Position numbers and translations under genes: made by a program
Source: Oscillospiraceae bacterium
GTDB taxonomy: Bacteria; Bacillota; Clostridia; Oscillospirales; Oscillospiraceae
Assembly: GCA_015067435.1 (NCBI GenBank)
Contig: SVMM01000019.1
Coordinates: 1-64,000, forward strand
Reading direction: 5' to 3'
DNA: 64,000 bases
The notes under the pieces: model-generated
Seen by the model: only the letters and a program-made list of their open reading frames with translations
Databases searched by the model: none
Told to the model about the DNA's origin: nothing
In this document: positions 25,686 through 35,600 of the stretch, one piece after another
How the letters are laid out: every line of letters begins with the position of its first letter
Position numbering within the stretch: the stretch's first letter is position 1

Positions 25686-25719
25686 GCTTCTGATTCTACA
25701 GAAAGGATGGCACCAAATC

Positions 25720-26004
25720 ATGCTGAACATCGGTCTTCAGTTCTTCGCTCATAAAAAAGGTATGGGCTCGACCAAGAACGGCCGTGACTCCAAGTCCAAG
25801 CGTCTCGGCGCCAAGCGTGCCGACGGCCAGTTCGTCCTCGCGGGCAACATTCTCGTTCGCCAGCGCGGCACCCGCATCCATCCCGGCGTCAATGTCGGCA
25901 TCGGCTCCGACGACACGCTGTACGCCAAGGAGAGCGGCGTGCTCCGTTTCGAGCGTCTCGGCAAGGATCGCAAGCAGGCTTGCGTCTATCCCACCGAGGA
26001 GTAA
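25720..26004 (+). CDS. rpmA: 50S ribosomal protein L27 with cleavable N-terminal extension
   Basis: This 94-residue protein contains [14 protein letters not shown] at its start. The first ten residues are the Firmicutes extension removed by Prp between Ala10 and His11, leaving the mature N-terminus that reaches the peptidyl transferase centre. [40 protein letters not shown] and the [11 protein letters not shown] segment are standard L27. The ribosome site is AGAAAGGATGGCACC. Confidence 0.97.
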   Translation: MLNIGLQFFAHKKGMGSTKNGRDSKSKRLGAKRADGQFVLAGNILVRQRGTRIHPGVNVGIGSDDTLYAKESGVLRFERLGKDRKQACVYPTEE

Positions 26005-26010
26005 GATATC

Positions 26011-26045
26011 AAAAAATCCCGCAGCGATCGCTGCGGGATTTTTTT
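26011..26045 (+). terminator. Terminator of the L21-L27 operon
   Basis: AAAAAATCCCGCAGCGA pairs with TCGCTGCGGGATTTTTTT, a perfect hairpin with flanking A and T runs. Confidence 0.93.
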
Positions 26046-26062
26046 ATAAGGAGGGTTCTTTT

Positions 26063-26572
26063 ATGAACATCGAAACGCCGCGCCTGATGATCCGCGCGTT
26101 TCTCCCGGCGGACGCCGCCGCGCTGCACGAGATTTTCGGCGACGCGGAGGCCATGGAATACTGCGAGCCGCCCTACAGCATGGAGCAGACAGAGGAATTC
26201 CTCAACGATTTCTGCATCGAACGCAGCGGCGGTCTGGCGGTCACGCTCCGCGACGGCGGCAGGCTGATCGGATATCTTCTGTTCAACGAGACGGAGGACG
26301 GCGTGTACGAGCTCGGCTTCTTTTTTAACCGCGCCTTCTGGCGGCAGGGCTTCGCCTATGAGGCGAGCCGTGCCGTGCTCAACTATGCCTTCGACGGGCT
26401 GCACGCGCACAAGGTCTTTGCCGAGACCTGCGACGCGCAGCGCGCCGCTCCCCTGCTCGACAAGCTTGGCATGCGGCTCGAAGGCGTGCAGCGCAGCCAC
26501 ACGACGGACAACCACGGCAACTGGCTCGATATGTTCCTCTACGGCATGCTGCCGGAGGATCGCGGCGAATGA
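26063..26572 (+). CDS. GNAT-family N-acetyltransferase (RimJ/RimL-like)
   Basis: This 169-residue cytoplasmic acetyltransferase starts after ATAAGGAGGGTTC. The opening ETPRLMIRAFLPADAAALHEIF is typical of the RimJ/RimL branch. The acetyl-CoA loop region is ELGFFFNRAFWRQGFAYEASRAV, followed by HAHKVFAETCDAQRAAPLLDKLGMRLEGVQR. The substrate is not predictable from sequence. It stands alone between two terminators. Confidence 0.88.
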   Translation: MNIETPRLMIRAFLPADAAALHEIFGDAEAMEYCEPPYSMEQTEEFLNDFCIERSGGLAVTLRDGGRLIGYLLFNETEDGVYELGFFFNRAFWRQGFAYEASRAVLNYAFDGLHAHKVFAETCDAQRAAPLLDKLGMRLEGVQRSHTTDNHGNWLDMFLYGMLPEDRGE

Positions 26573-26578
26573 TAGACG

Positions 26579-26607
26579 AAAGCCCTGCGGCGCCGCCGCA
26601 GGGCTTT
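26579..26607. terminator. Bidirectional terminator between convergent genes
   Basis: AAAGCCCTGCGGCG pairs with CCGCCGCAGGGCTTT; T-rich runs follow on the plus strand. It separates the GNAT gene from the anti-sigma gene read on the minus strand. Confidence 0.85.
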
Positions 26608-26618
26608 TGTTTCAATCG

Positions 26619-27602
26619 TCAGAAGGTTTTCAGCTCCACCCTGCGGATCAGGTCTTCGAGCGCCTTCGGACTTTCACCGATGGTCTTGATGTCCTGCCCG
26701 AGCAGCTTGGAGTAATACTCCGCCGAAAACGTATAATGAATGAAAGAGCCGTTGTAGTCGTATTCAACCTCCAACGTGTCGAGATTGCCGATCGCCGCGA
26801 ATAAGACGCAGGCGATCTGCTCCATCTCGTCCGCCAGCATGACTCCGTCAAGCCCGCCAAGGTCGTTTTGGAATCGGATCGTCCAGCAATAGGGCGGTTT
26901 CGAGGTGTGCAGCTCGTTTTCATACGGGCCGAACCTCTCTCCGATCCCGAGCGCGTCCGCCGTGGCCTTGTTCGCGGGCATGTCGCCCACGTAGTCGTGG
27001 CGCGTCAGATAGACGTCGGAGGCGAGCCTGCTGATTGCCTCCCCGTCCGCCCAGTAGATGCGCTCCGGCATACGCACCTGCCGGATCGGCTCGGACGCCG
27101 TGTATTCCGCCCGCGCGCCCGGCCCGTGCAGAAAGCTCACCAGCACGCCGCGCGCGCGCAGCGTCACGACGCCGTCCTGTTCCTCATAGTACACCTCGGA
27201 GATGACGCGGGCGCTGTCCATACAGTCCAGATCCGCCGTGAGGTGGTTCCCCTCGACGCGGATATTCCGCGGGACGACGCTGCCATAGCTCAGCTCCTCC
27301 CCGATGACAAATACCCGCATAAACAGCACCGCGAACGCCAGCGCCAGCGCTCCGGCAAGGCTCAGGAGCAGCACCTTGCGGTTGTGGCGCTTGTTCTTTT
27401 TGAGATAGTCGATTTCCTTTTCCTTCCCGCCGGACGCCCCGTCCGGCTCCGCCTCCGGCGCGCGCATGGCGGCAAGCGCCGCGCGGCAGGGCGCGCAGCT
27501 CTCGATGTGCGCATCGACCAGCTCGTTCGTCGTTTCGCACGTCAGGCCGTCCACATAGGACGGCAGCAGGTCGCGCACGACCTCGCACGGGAGCTCATGC
27601 AT
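26619..27602 (-). CDS. Zinc-binding anti-sigma factor, membrane-anchored
   Basis: This 327-residue protein should hold the adjacent ECF sigma factor at the membrane. The N-terminal ZAS domain has H32-x3-C36-x2-C39 (HIESCAPC) after DLLPSYVDGLTCETTNELV. One membrane helix follows (about 76-98, VLLLSLAGALALAFAVLFMRV), then an extracytoplasmic region of about 225 residues of an unassigned sensor type (possibly DUF4825-like near its end). Its start overlaps the sigma gene stop by eight bases, typical of co-translated sigma/anti-sigma pairs. Confidence 0.88.
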   Translation of the reverse strand: MHELPCEVVRDLLPSYVDGLTCETTNELVDAHIESCAPCRAALAAMRAPEAEPDGASGGKEKEIDYLKKNKRHNRKVLLLSLAGALALAFAVLFMRVFVIGEELSYGSVVPRNIRVEGNHLTADLDCMDSARVISEVYYEEQDGVVTLRARGVLVSFLHGPGARAEYTASEPIRQVRMPERIYWADGEAISRLASDVYLTRHDYVGDMPANKATADALGIGERFGPYENELHTSKPPYCWTIRFQNDLGGLDGVMLADEMEQIACVLFAAIGNLDTLEVEYDYNGSFIHYTFSAEYYSKLLGQDIKTIGESPKALEDLIRRVELKTF

Positions 27603-28065
27603 CCTCGTCCACTTCCTTTCTCAACAGTTCCTTGCCCCGGTAGAACGTCACGCGCGCCCAGTTCTCGGTCTTGCCCTGCACCTCGCCGATCTCGCGGAAT
27701 GATAGTCCGCCGAACGCGCGCAGATACAGCACCTCGCGATAGGGCTCGCGCAGCGCGTGGAGCTTTTTCAGCAGTTCCAGCCGTCCCACCTCGGAGACGG
27801 CGTCCTCCTCCGCCGAGGCGGTTGGGAGTATCTGCTCGTCCACGTCCTCGGCGGCGGGGTGCTTGCGGCGATAGGTCGCGAGCACGTTCTTCGCGATGGC
27901 GCACAACCACGTGGAGACCGCGCAGCTGCCGTCGAAGCGGTCGCTGGATCGGATCGCCTGATAGAACGTCTCCTGCGTCAGCTCCTCCGCCAGATCGTCG
28001 TCGCGCGTCAGCGTCAGCAGATAGCGGTAGACCGTCCGCGCGTGCCGGCGGTACACCTCTTCCAT
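27595..28065 (-). CDS. ECF-type RNA polymerase sigma factor
   Basis: This factor of about 156 residues carries region 2 (VYRYLLTLTRDDDLAEELTQETFYQAI ... VSTWLCAIAKNVLATYRRK) and region 4 (LREPYREVLYLRAFGGLSFREIGEVQGKTENWARVTFYRGKELL). The start is uncertain: ATG 28065 is used here, but TTG at 28074 is better spaced from a GGAGG and would add three residues. The alternating-current anti-sigma gene overlaps its end. A palindromic GAAACGTTTC at 28118-28127 upstream could be part of an autoregulated -35 region. Confidence 0.9.
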   Translation of the reverse strand: MEEVYRRHARTVYRYLLTLTRDDDLAEELTQETFYQAIRSSDRFDGSCAVSTWLCAIAKNVLATYRRKHPAAEDVDEQILPTASAEEDAVSEVGRLELLKKLHALREPYREVLYLRAFGGLSFREIGEVQGKTENWARVTFYRGKELLRKEVDEDA

Positions 28066-28155
28066 CGGCTGCAAGCCCTCACCTCCTCCGTCCGTTCTGA
28101 TCCGTTGATGCAAATCGGAAACGTTTCGTTACAGATCATCGCAAATTTTTTCGCG

Positions 28156-29265
28156 TCACATGAGCAGGCTCTCCAGCGCCGCGACCGCCCTGCTGTACCG
28201 CAGCGCCGACGCATCCGTCACCGGATGCGAGAGCGCGACCGTCTCCTCCACGCTCGCGCGGACCGCGCGAGCGAACGTCCCGTCGTCGTTCGGCAAAAAA
28301 ACGTTCAACTCGTCGAGCTGCCGGAACGCCTTTTTGGAGATGTTACACGAGCCGATTGTGATCTCCCTCTCGCTCATGAGCAGCTTGGCGTGGAGCATCC
28401 GATCCGTCAGGTGCAGCGCGACACCCGGGCAGCCGAGCAGCGAGCGCAGGACGCGCTTGTTGCCCGCGTCGGTGAAGTTCGCCCGCGCGGGCATCACCAG
28501 CCGTACCGCCGCGCCGCGCGCGGCGGCGCGGCGGATCGCGTCCGTGATCTCCCTGTCAGGCGCAAAGTACGCCATCAGGATCGTCAGCTCATGCTCCGCG
28601 CCGCCAATCAGCCGCAGGTAACGGTTCTTGAGCTCGAAGCAGCGCCGCGGCTCCTTGCGGTTGAACGCGAACAGGTCGTCCGCGTCAGGCCCCGCCGCCT
28701 CGCGTCTCTCCCAAAAGCGCCGCACGGCATCCGCGCCGCGCAGCTCGACCATGTAGTCGCGGTAGCGCCGCCCTGCGCGGTCGGCGCCGTTCTCCTTGTC
28801 CTCGACATTGACGCCGCCGAGGATGAGGATCTCGTCGTCGAACACCCAGAACTTCGAGTGGTCGCGGCGGAACTTGTCCGCGGAGACGGTGACGTTCGGG
28901 TGAGCGCGGAGCGCGCGGCAGAGCGCGTTTTCCTGTCCCGTCCGCTCGCGAAAGAGCAGGTCGCTGCCGTAGAGCAGCTCCAGCGTCCAGATCGACACGC
29001 GCTCCGCCGGACACAGGTTCGGGTGGAAGAACGAGCGCTGTCCCTCCTCGGCGTACTCGCAGAGGGCGCCGTAGCGGTCCTTGACGATCCCGACGCGCAC
29101 GCCGCGCTCCGCCGAGCGCAGCAGCTCCCGGGCGAGCGCGCCGCCGATCGCGTCGTCGCGCCAGATGAACATGTTGACATAGACGCTGCGCTCCGATGCT
29201 CGGATACGCCGGATGATCTCCGGAAACGCTTCCGCGCCGTCGACCAGCAGCCGCGGCTCCTCCAT
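28156..29265 (-). CDS. Phospholipase D-family protein, soluble
   Basis: This 369-residue protein has two PLD domains but no membrane helices, unlike the Cls at 20.8 kb. The first motif is intact: DHSKFWVFDDEILILGGVNVEDK (HxKxxxxD). The second is LHAKLLMSEREITIGSCNISKKA, in which the last Asp is Glu (HxKxxxxE). VYVNMFIWRDDAIGGALARELL at the front is typical of the minor cardiolipin synthases (ClsB/C-like). GTGAGGGAGT precedes the ATG. Cardiolipin or phosphatidyl transfer is likely but not proven; a nuclease role is less likely. It stands alone, divergent from obg. Confidence 0.82.
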   Translation of the reverse strand: MEEPRLLVDGAEAFPEIIRRIRASERSVYVNMFIWRDDAIGGALARELLRSAERGVRVGIVKDRYGALCEYAEEGQRSFFHPNLCPAERVSIWTLELLYGSDLLFRERTGQENALCRALRAHPNVTVSADKFRRDHSKFWVFDDEILILGGVNVEDKENGADRAGRRYRDYMVELRGADAVRRFWERREAAGPDADDLFAFNRKEPRRCFELKNRYLRLIGGAEHELTILMAYFAPDREITDAIRRAAARGAAVRLVMPARANFTDAGNKRVLRSLLGCPGVALHLTDRMLHAKLLMSEREITIGSCNISKKAFRQLDELNVFLPNDDGTFARAVRASVEETVALSHPVTDASALRYSRAVAALESLLM

Positions 29266-29362
29266 ACTCCCTCACCCCTATCCTATTACACCACTGCGGC
29301 GCGGCGCGCGCAACACATTTTTTCAATCGCCGCCAAAAATCGCACCGACGCGCCGATCCCGC

Positions 29363-29391
29363 TTGACGCGGCGGCAAAAAACGGGTAAACT
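29363..29391 (+). promoter_or_regulatory. Promoter of obg
   Basis: TTGACG (29363-29368), 17-base spacer, TAAACT (29386-29391). The start of transcription would be about 25 bases before the obg ATG at 29424. Confidence 0.7.
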
Positions 29392-29423
29392 ATCGAAAAA
29401 TAACACCATCGGAGGTATCCCCA

Positions 29424-30704
29424 ATGGCAGCAGCATTCATTGACACCGCGCGCATCAGCGTCCACGCCGGCAAGGGCGGCAACGGCGCGGTCGCGTTCCA
29501 CCGTGAGAAATACGTCGCGGCGGGCGGCCCCGACGGCGGCGACGGCGGCGCGGGCGGCAACATCGTGCTTCAGGCAGACGACAACATGTCAACGCTCATG
29601 GATTTCCGCTACAAGCGCAAATATGTCGCGGAAAACGGCGCCGACGGGCAGGGCAACCGCAAAAACGGCAAAAGCGGCAAGCCGCTCGTCATCCGCGTGC
29701 CGCGCGGCACGCTGGTGCGCGACGCCGAGACAAACGAGATCATCAAGGACGTGTCCGACGGCGAGCCCTTCGTTCTGTGCAGGGGCGGGCGCGGCGGCTG
29801 GGGCAACGCTCACTTCGCGACGCCCACGCGTCAGGTGCCCCGCTTCGCCAAGGCAGGGCTGGAGGGCGAGAGCCACGACGTCATTCTGGAGCTCAAGCTG
29901 CTCGCGGACGTGGGGCTCATCGGCTTCCCGAACGTGGGAAAATCGACGCTTCTGTCCGTCGTTTCCAAGGCGCAGCCGAAAATCGCCAACTATCACTTCA
30001 CGACGCTCTTCCCCAACCTCGGCGTCGTGTACGTCAACGAGGAGAGCAGCTTCGTAATGGCGGACATCCCCGGCATCATCGAGGGCGCGAGCGAGGGCGC
30101 GGGCCTCGGGCACGATTTCCTGCGCCATATCGACCGCTGCCGCCTGCTCGTCCACGTCGTTGACGTGTCGGGCAGCGAGGGACGCGATCCCGCGGCGGAC
30201 TTTGACGCGATCAACGCGGAGCTTGCCCAGTGGTCGCCGGAGCTTGCCGCGCGGCCGCAGATCGTCGTCGCGAACAAGACCGACATCATGCCGGACGAGA
30301 GCCTGCTGGACGCGCTGCGCGCTCATGTGGAGCCGCTCGGCTTCCCTGTCCTGCCCCTCTCCGCCGCCGGACACAGCGGCACGCGGGAGCTGGTGCAGCT
30401 CGTCGCCGAAAAGCTCTCCACCCTGCCGCCGGTCACGGTTTACGAGCCGACGTTCGTCCCGCGCCCGCCCGTCATCGACGCGGACGAGCCGCTGGAGATC
30501 GAAACCGAGGACGGCGTGTGGTACGTCGCCGGCAAATGGCTGGAGCGCCTGATGGCGAACGTCAACTTCTCCGACTACGAAAGCCGCATGTTCTTCGACA
30601 AGGCTCTGCGGGAAAACGGCGTTTTCGCCAAATTGGAGGAGCTTGGCATAAAAGATGGCGACACCGTCGATCTTTATGGCTTGCAATTCGAGTATCAACG
30701 GTGA
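29424..30704 (+). CDS. obg: GTPase Obg (CgtA)
   Basis: This 426-residue ribosome-assembly and stress GTPase is preceded by TCGGAGGTATCC. The glycine-rich Obg fold occupies about residues 1-158 (SVHAGKGGNGAVAFHREKYV, GPDGGDGGAGGN). The G domain follows: GFPNVGKSTLLS (G1), DIPGIIEGASEGAGLG (G3), NKTD (G4) and a serine-alanine G5. A C-terminal OCT domain (about 345-426, WYVAGKWLERLMANVNFSDYES) completes the Firmicutes form. A 56-residue ORF follows 43 bases downstream. Confidence 0.97.
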   Translation: MAAAFIDTARISVHAGKGGNGAVAFHREKYVAAGGPDGGDGGAGGNIVLQADDNMSTLMDFRYKRKYVAENGADGQGNRKNGKSGKPLVIRVPRGTLVRDAETNEIIKDVSDGEPFVLCRGGRGGWGNAHFATPTRQVPRFAKAGLEGESHDVILELKLLADVGLIGFPNVGKSTLLSVVSKAQPKIANYHFTTLFPNLGVVYVNEESSFVMADIPGIIEGASEGAGLGHDFLRHIDRCRLLVHVVDVSGSEGRDPAADFDAINAELAQWSPELAARPQIVVANKTDIMPDESLLDALRAHVEPLGFPVLPLSAAGHSGTRELVQLVAEKLSTLPPVTVYEPTFVPRPPVIDADEPLEIETEDGVWYVAGKWLERLMANVNFSDYESRMFFDKALRENGVFAKLEELGIKDGDTVDLYGLQFEYQR

Positions 30705-30747
30705 TATAATATTCTTAACCAATCAAAATTGAAAAGGAGAGATTACC

Positions 30748-30918
30748 ATGACCGACAAAGAGTTGCGTGCGCACGACCTTGCTGTTGTCGTCGCCCAGAA
30801 CCTCCACCCCGACATGAGCAAGCAGTTGGATTCCAGCACACTGGAATTCCTCTGCCAGACCTTCAAGGAAGACTACGAGTCGGCATTTGAATACTTCAAA
30901 ACGCACCTGCAAGAGTAA
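30748..30918 (+). CDS. Small acidic protein of 56 residues downstream of obg
   Basis: A short ORF begins at ATG 30748 after AAAAGGAGAGATTACC, a strong ribosome site, and ends with TAA at 30918 just before a terminator. The product starts MTDKELRAHDLAVVVAQNLH and has two predicted amphipathic helices (AHDLAVVVAQNL; TLEFLCQTFKEDYESAFEYF). No signal or membrane segment is seen. It probably shares the obg transcript. Position, ribosome site and terminator make it a real gene; I do not recognise a family. Confidence 0.75.
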   Translation: MTDKELRAHDLAVVVAQNLHPDMSKQLDSSTLEFLCQTFKEDYESAFEYFKTHLQE

Positions 30919-30928
30919 AAAAAGCACA

Positions 30929-30966
30929 AAAAAGTTGCAGCGGATCGCTCCGCTGCAACTTTTTTA
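30929..30966. terminator. Bidirectional terminator between small ORF and CAP gene
   Basis: AAAAAGTTGCAGCGGA pairs with TCCGCTGCAACTTTTTT, with A and T runs on the two sides. The stop codon of the convergent CAP-domain gene lies in its right arm. Confidence 0.88.
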
Positions 30967-31773
30967 TCCGATAAACTCCTGCGTCCAGTAACCGCCGTCC
31001 GCCACAAAACCGACGCCGATCGTCGTATAGGACGCGTTGAGGATGTTTGCGCGGTGCCCCGGCGAATTCATCCACGCGGCGACCACCGCCTCCGGCGTCC
31101 GGTAGCCCATGGCGATGTTCTCCCCCGCCGTGCGGTACGTAATGCCGAAGGAGCGCAGCATCTGGAACGGCGTTCCATAGGCCGGGCTGTTGTGGTCGAA
31201 GTAGCCTCGGTCCCGCATGTCCCGCGACTTGAGCCGCGCGATGCGGGAAAGCTCCCCGTCCTCCGTGAGCGGCGCAACGCCTGCCTTCGCCCGTTCCTCG
31301 TTCACAAGGCGCACGACCTCCCGCTCATAGGCGCGTTCGGAGGCGTCTGCGGCAGGTGTCTCTTGCTGTAAAGTCGTTTCGCTTTGCGATGGTCTTTCCT
31401 GCTGTGTCGATGTCCCCTGTCCGGCGGGTGCTTCCGGCTGTTCAGGCGTTCCTGCCTGTGCGGGCGCATCCGGCACCGGCGGCACTTCCGGCCGCGCAGG
31501 CTTTTCTGTCTGCGCGGGCGCCTCCGGTTCCGTGGTCGTCTCCTGCTGCAAACGGCAGCGTGAGAGCAGCGTGCCGAGCAGGGAATCGAGATCGATCGCC
31601 GCGCAGCCCTCCCGCGCCGCGGCGGCGTCCGCGCAGGCGGCGATGAACCGGTACGGCAGAGCGCTCCCGCACGCCGAACGCACCGGCGTCCGGCAGTCCG
31701 CCGCACGGACGGGCACGCTGACAGCGAGCATCAGGGCAATGGCAATCAGACGGCTGGAACATTTGTGTTTCAT
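30964..31773 (-). CDS. Secreted CAP-domain (SCP/PR1, YkwD-like) protein
   Basis: This 269-residue protein starts at 31773 after AAAGGGAGGTTATACC. A signal peptide (RLIAIALMLAVSVPVRAADC) is followed by a Cys-containing region, then a Pro/Gln/Glu/Thr linker (about 80-145) and a CAP domain (about 150-269). Domain motifs: VVRLVNEERAKAGVAPLTED, SRDMRDRGYFDHNSPAYGTP, TAGENIAMGYRTPEAVVAAWMNSPGHRANILN and IGVGFV. This is the bacterial CAP family often linked to spore coat or cell-surface roles. The biochemical activity is unknown. Confidence 0.9.
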   Translation of the reverse strand: MKHKCSSRLIAIALMLAVSVPVRAADCRTPVRSACGSALPYRFIAACADAAAAREGCAAIDLDSLLGTLLSRCRLQQETTTEPEAPAQTEKPARPEVPPVPDAPAQAGTPEQPEAPAGQGTSTQQERPSQSETTLQQETPAADASERAYEREVVRLVNEERAKAGVAPLTEDGELSRIARLKSRDMRDRGYFDHNSPAYGTPFQMLRSFGITYRTAGENIAMGYRTPEAVVAAWMNSPGHRANILNASYTTIGVGFVADGGYWTQEFIG

Positions 31774-31868
31774 AGGTATAACCTCCCTTTCATGTCTGAT
31801 TGTAACCATTTTGTTACCATTTTGGCAATGCAAAATGATTTCCAGAAAAGGGAGATTTTACCGGTGGA

Positions 31869-32615
31869 TCAGAAGAAGAACTGGTCGATCGAGTTGATGA
31901 TCTCCTCCTTGCCCTGCGACTTGAGCAGGTAGCCCTCCGGCTTGAGCCGCATGACGCGCATCACGCTCTCGCGGTCGGATTTCGCGGTCAGGAAAATGAC
32001 GGGGATGCCGGCGGAGTTGGGCTCGCTCCGGATCATCTCCAGAAGCTGCGGCCCCGGCGTAATGGGCATGTCGTAGTCCAGCAGGATGAGGTCCGGCGTA
32101 TGCGCGCCGATGAAGGTGATCGCCTGCATACCGGACTTGACCACCGTGACGCGATAGCGCGCCGAGAGCCATTTTTGCATCATTTGCAGGAAGGTGACGT
32201 CGTCGTCCACCAGCAGCAGATGGCGCTTCTTCGTCCTTGCCCGCTTTTCACGCATGATCTGGTGCATATCCTTGGAGAGGATCTTGACGTCGATGGGGCG
32301 CTCGAACTCCTTCTCGATCAGGCTCTTGGGAATGACCTCCTCGATCTCGGTGATCTCCTTGCTGTAGCCGACGATACAGAGCACCTTTTCCTCGCCGAAA
32401 CACAGATCCTTAAGATAGACAAGGACCTCCGGCGACTCGTAGATGAAATCCCCCGCAAACAGCAGGAAGACGTCCGCGTCGTTCTTGACCTTGCCGATCT
32501 TGTCGACAGCGGGCTCCGTCAAAAGGATCTCGATCTTCTCGCTGCGCAGGTTCGCCGCCAGCGCGTCGGTCAGCATCGCCGTCTTATTGTTGATGATAAG
32601 CACCTTGTCCGCCAT
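31869..32615 (-). CDS. Response regulator with degenerate N-terminal receiver
   Basis: This 248-residue protein has a C-terminal receiver domain (about 128-248): RHLLLVDDDVTFLQMMQKWL with the acidic pair, LILLDYDMPITPG with the phospho-acceptor Asp, IPVIFLTAKSD and a conserved Lys in GYLLKS. The N-terminal half (KVLIINNKTAMLTDALAANL ... FLLFAGDFIYESPEVLVYL) folds like a receiver by pattern but lacks the acidic residues. There is no DNA-binding output domain. It follows the hybrid kinase gene by 44 bases on the same strand, so the kinase HPt domain is its likely phosphate donor. Confidence 0.85.
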   Translation of the reverse strand: MADKVLIINNKTAMLTDALAANLRSEKIEILLTEPAVDKIGKVKNDADVFLLFAGDFIYESPEVLVYLKDLCFGEEKVLCIVGYSKEITEIEEVIPKSLIEKEFERPIDVKILSKDMHQIMREKRARTKKRHLLLVDDDVTFLQMMQKWLSARYRVTVVKSGMQAITFIGAHTPDLILLDYDMPITPGPQLLEMIRSEPNSAGIPVIFLTAKSDRESVMRVMRLKPEGYLLKSQGKEEIINSIDQFFF

Positions 32616-32659
32616 GTTATTCCTTCTTTCTGTGGTTAAAACGCCAGTTCACGCAGGCG

Positions 32660-35600
32660 TCATGCGAGTATTTCGCCAATGCGGTCCCAGTCGAAGTTCT
32701 CCGCTGCGCGTTTGAGCTGTCCGCAGCGCTCGCGCTCGGCGTCCGGCAGGTCAAACCCGTCCAGCGATTCGATCATGGACGCCGCCCGGTCATATTCAAA
32801 CTCCTCCGTGAGCGCACGGATCATATCGTAGGTTTCCCGAAGCTGTTCGTCGGAGATGGCGCGCAGCGTGCGCGCTTCACTCTCCCGCTCCAGTCCCATC
32901 CTCTCGGACAGCTGCGCGCCCAGCGCGCGATAGCGGGCAAGCAGGCCGTCCAGCTCTTCGTCCAGCGGTCTTGTGTCCCCCGCCTTGCCGGAGAGCTCCA
33001 GCCTCTCGGCAAATGTGCTGAGTCCGACGGCGCCGATGGCGCGCGACGTGCTCTTGAGCGCGTGTACCTTCACGATCACGCTGCCCGTGTCGCCCTCGCG
33101 GTAGCTCGCCGCGATCTCGTCGGCAAACGACGCCGCGTTTTTCGCGTAGATCTCAAGGGTTTCCAGATACGTCTCCGGCGTGGCGCAGAACCGGAGCCCG
33201 TCCGCCACGCTCAGCTCGTCCACCTGTCCCAGCCATTCGGGCAGGGCGCCCGCCCGGTCCGGCGCGGACGGCGGAGCGCCCTCGGCGGGCAGCACCTTTT
33301 CCGCGGGCAGATAGCGTGCTAGCATCTCCTCCAGCTCGATGCTCTGAATGGGCTTGGACAGATAGTCCGTGAAGCCCTCCGCAAGATAGCTCTCCCGCGC
33401 GCCGGAGACGGCGTTCGCGGTCAGCACGATCACGGGGACGCCGGCGCAGCGGTTCTCCGCCAGCTCGTTCATGCGGTGCAGCGTCTCGATGCCGTCCATC
33501 TCCGGCATCAGATGGTCCATCAAAATGATGTCGTACGCGTTCGCGCCGACCAGCTTCAGGCACTCCTTGCCGCTCTCGCACACGGTGAGCTTCACCTCCG
33601 TGCGCCGGAGCAGCGCCTGCAGCAGCCTGCGGTTGATGGCGTTGTCGTCCACGGCGAGGACTGTCGTCTCCGGGGCGCGGAACACGCCCTGCGCGCTCTG
33701 CACCTCGTCGTTTTCTTTGCGGAGCACCGCGAACGAGCCGCTTTTCTCCCCGCTCGGAAGCTCCTGCGGGATTATCAGAGTGAACTGCGTGCCGACGCCG
33801 TAGACACTCTTGACCAGCAGGCTGCCGTTCATCAGCTGAACCAGCGTGCTGACAATGGACAGTCCCAGCCCCGTCCCCTGCACGCCCGCGTTCAGCACGG
33901 GGTCGAGGCGCTGAAAGCTCTCAAACAGGCGGGGCATATCCTCCTCGCGGATGCCGTTGCCGGAATCGCGAACCACCATGCGCAGATAGACGGGCGAAGT
34001 GATCTCCGTCGGCGGGCCGCTGACGGCGGCGTCCCTGCTCAGCAGATACGCCTCCTCCTCCGAAATGGTGTCCACGGAAAAATCAACGTAGCCGCGTTTG
34101 GTGTATTTCACCGCGTTGTTGAGCAGATTGATGGCGATCTGCCGGATGCGGAACGAATCGCCGATGAGCTTGCCGGGCATCATATCCTGCACGCGCGTCT
34201 CAAACCGGAGCTTCTTTTCATCCGCCTGCACCTGAATGAGGTCGGAAATGTCCGTCAGCAGCGCAGCCACGTCGTAGGCGCTGTTTGAGATCTCCACGTG
34301 TCCGGACTCGATGCGCGAGAAATCCAGAATGTTGTTGATGATATTGAGCAAATGCCGCCCCGCCCGCTGGATGTCCGCCGCATAGCCCAGCACGGTGGCG
34401 TCCTTCGCTTCGCGCAGGATCATCTCGTCCATGCCGAGCACTGCGTTGATCGGCGTGCGTATCTCGTGGGACATACTCGCCAGGAAATCGCTCTTGGCGC
34501 GGTTCTCCATCTCTGCGCGCCGAGTCTGCTCGATGAGCCTCCGCTGCGTGCCGAACTGCTCGAAGGTCAGGCCGAAGGTGTAGAGCAGCAGTCCGACGGA
34601 CATGAACAGGCCCTTGAAGCGGTCCCGAAGGACGAACATATCCAGATACTCCAGGAAGCCGAACAGGAACAAGACGCCGTAGGAGAACACCGTGCTGCGC
34701 AGGGAGCGGAACAGCTCAACGTCCGTTCCGGCAATGATGGCCAGGCTGACGACGATAAACACCGCCGTCACGACCAGCGTGAGAAGGATCAGCCACAGGA
34801 GGCTCAGCAGGTTGTAGCCGTCGATCAGCACCAGTCCCATGATGGCAAGATCCGCCAGCAGGATCAGCACGCAAAGATAGTGCGCCGCGACGTTGAACCG
34901 CTTCTTTTCAGAGTAGTTGACCGACAGGATGATCGGCACGGGGAGCATCATCAGCGTGAAAAACTCCATGTTTCGCACGAAGGGCAGATTCCCGAAGAAC
35001 AGCTGCCGGACGTCCGACTTGTAGATCACCCACATGGAGAGGAACAGGAGCACCAGACCGATGTGCAGGTTCCGATAGCCCAGCTCGCGGCGCATGGGCG
35101 CAAACATCTGCCGCGCGAGGAAGAACGTTCCCATCACAAAGGCTATGAGCGCGCAAAGCAGCGGCAGCGCCGACCGGGACGCGAGGGCAAAGATGATATC
35201 CGCGCGGTCGCCGAGGTAGATCTCGCTCACCGTGACCGACTCATCGTCCTGCAGGCGCGTGAGCGACAGCTCTATGACGGAGCCGTTCCAATCGTCCTTC
35301 ATTTGCAGGCAGAGCCACTGCGTGGGCGGGAAATCCGCGTCAAAGCGGTTGGCCGCCCAGAACTGATAGCGATAGACCTCCTCGCCGTCGATCCGCACAA
35401 GCACCGTCTGGTGGTTGGACCGGATGAACAGCACCGGGCTGTCGACCAGAAACAATGCGGGCAGACGCCTGCGAATGACGATCTCCTCCCCGACCTTGTC
35501 ATTGAAGTCGGCGGGAAGCAGCGGGATCTCCTCCTCGCTTCCGTCCGGGTACACCCGCACCCACGCCTTTGACAGCGTAACATAGGACTTCGTATTGAAC

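Noticed and set aside
25720-25750. Unusual N-terminal extension of L27
   Set aside because: It is the well-known Firmicutes extension removed by Prp, whose gene lies directly upstream; expected, not novel.
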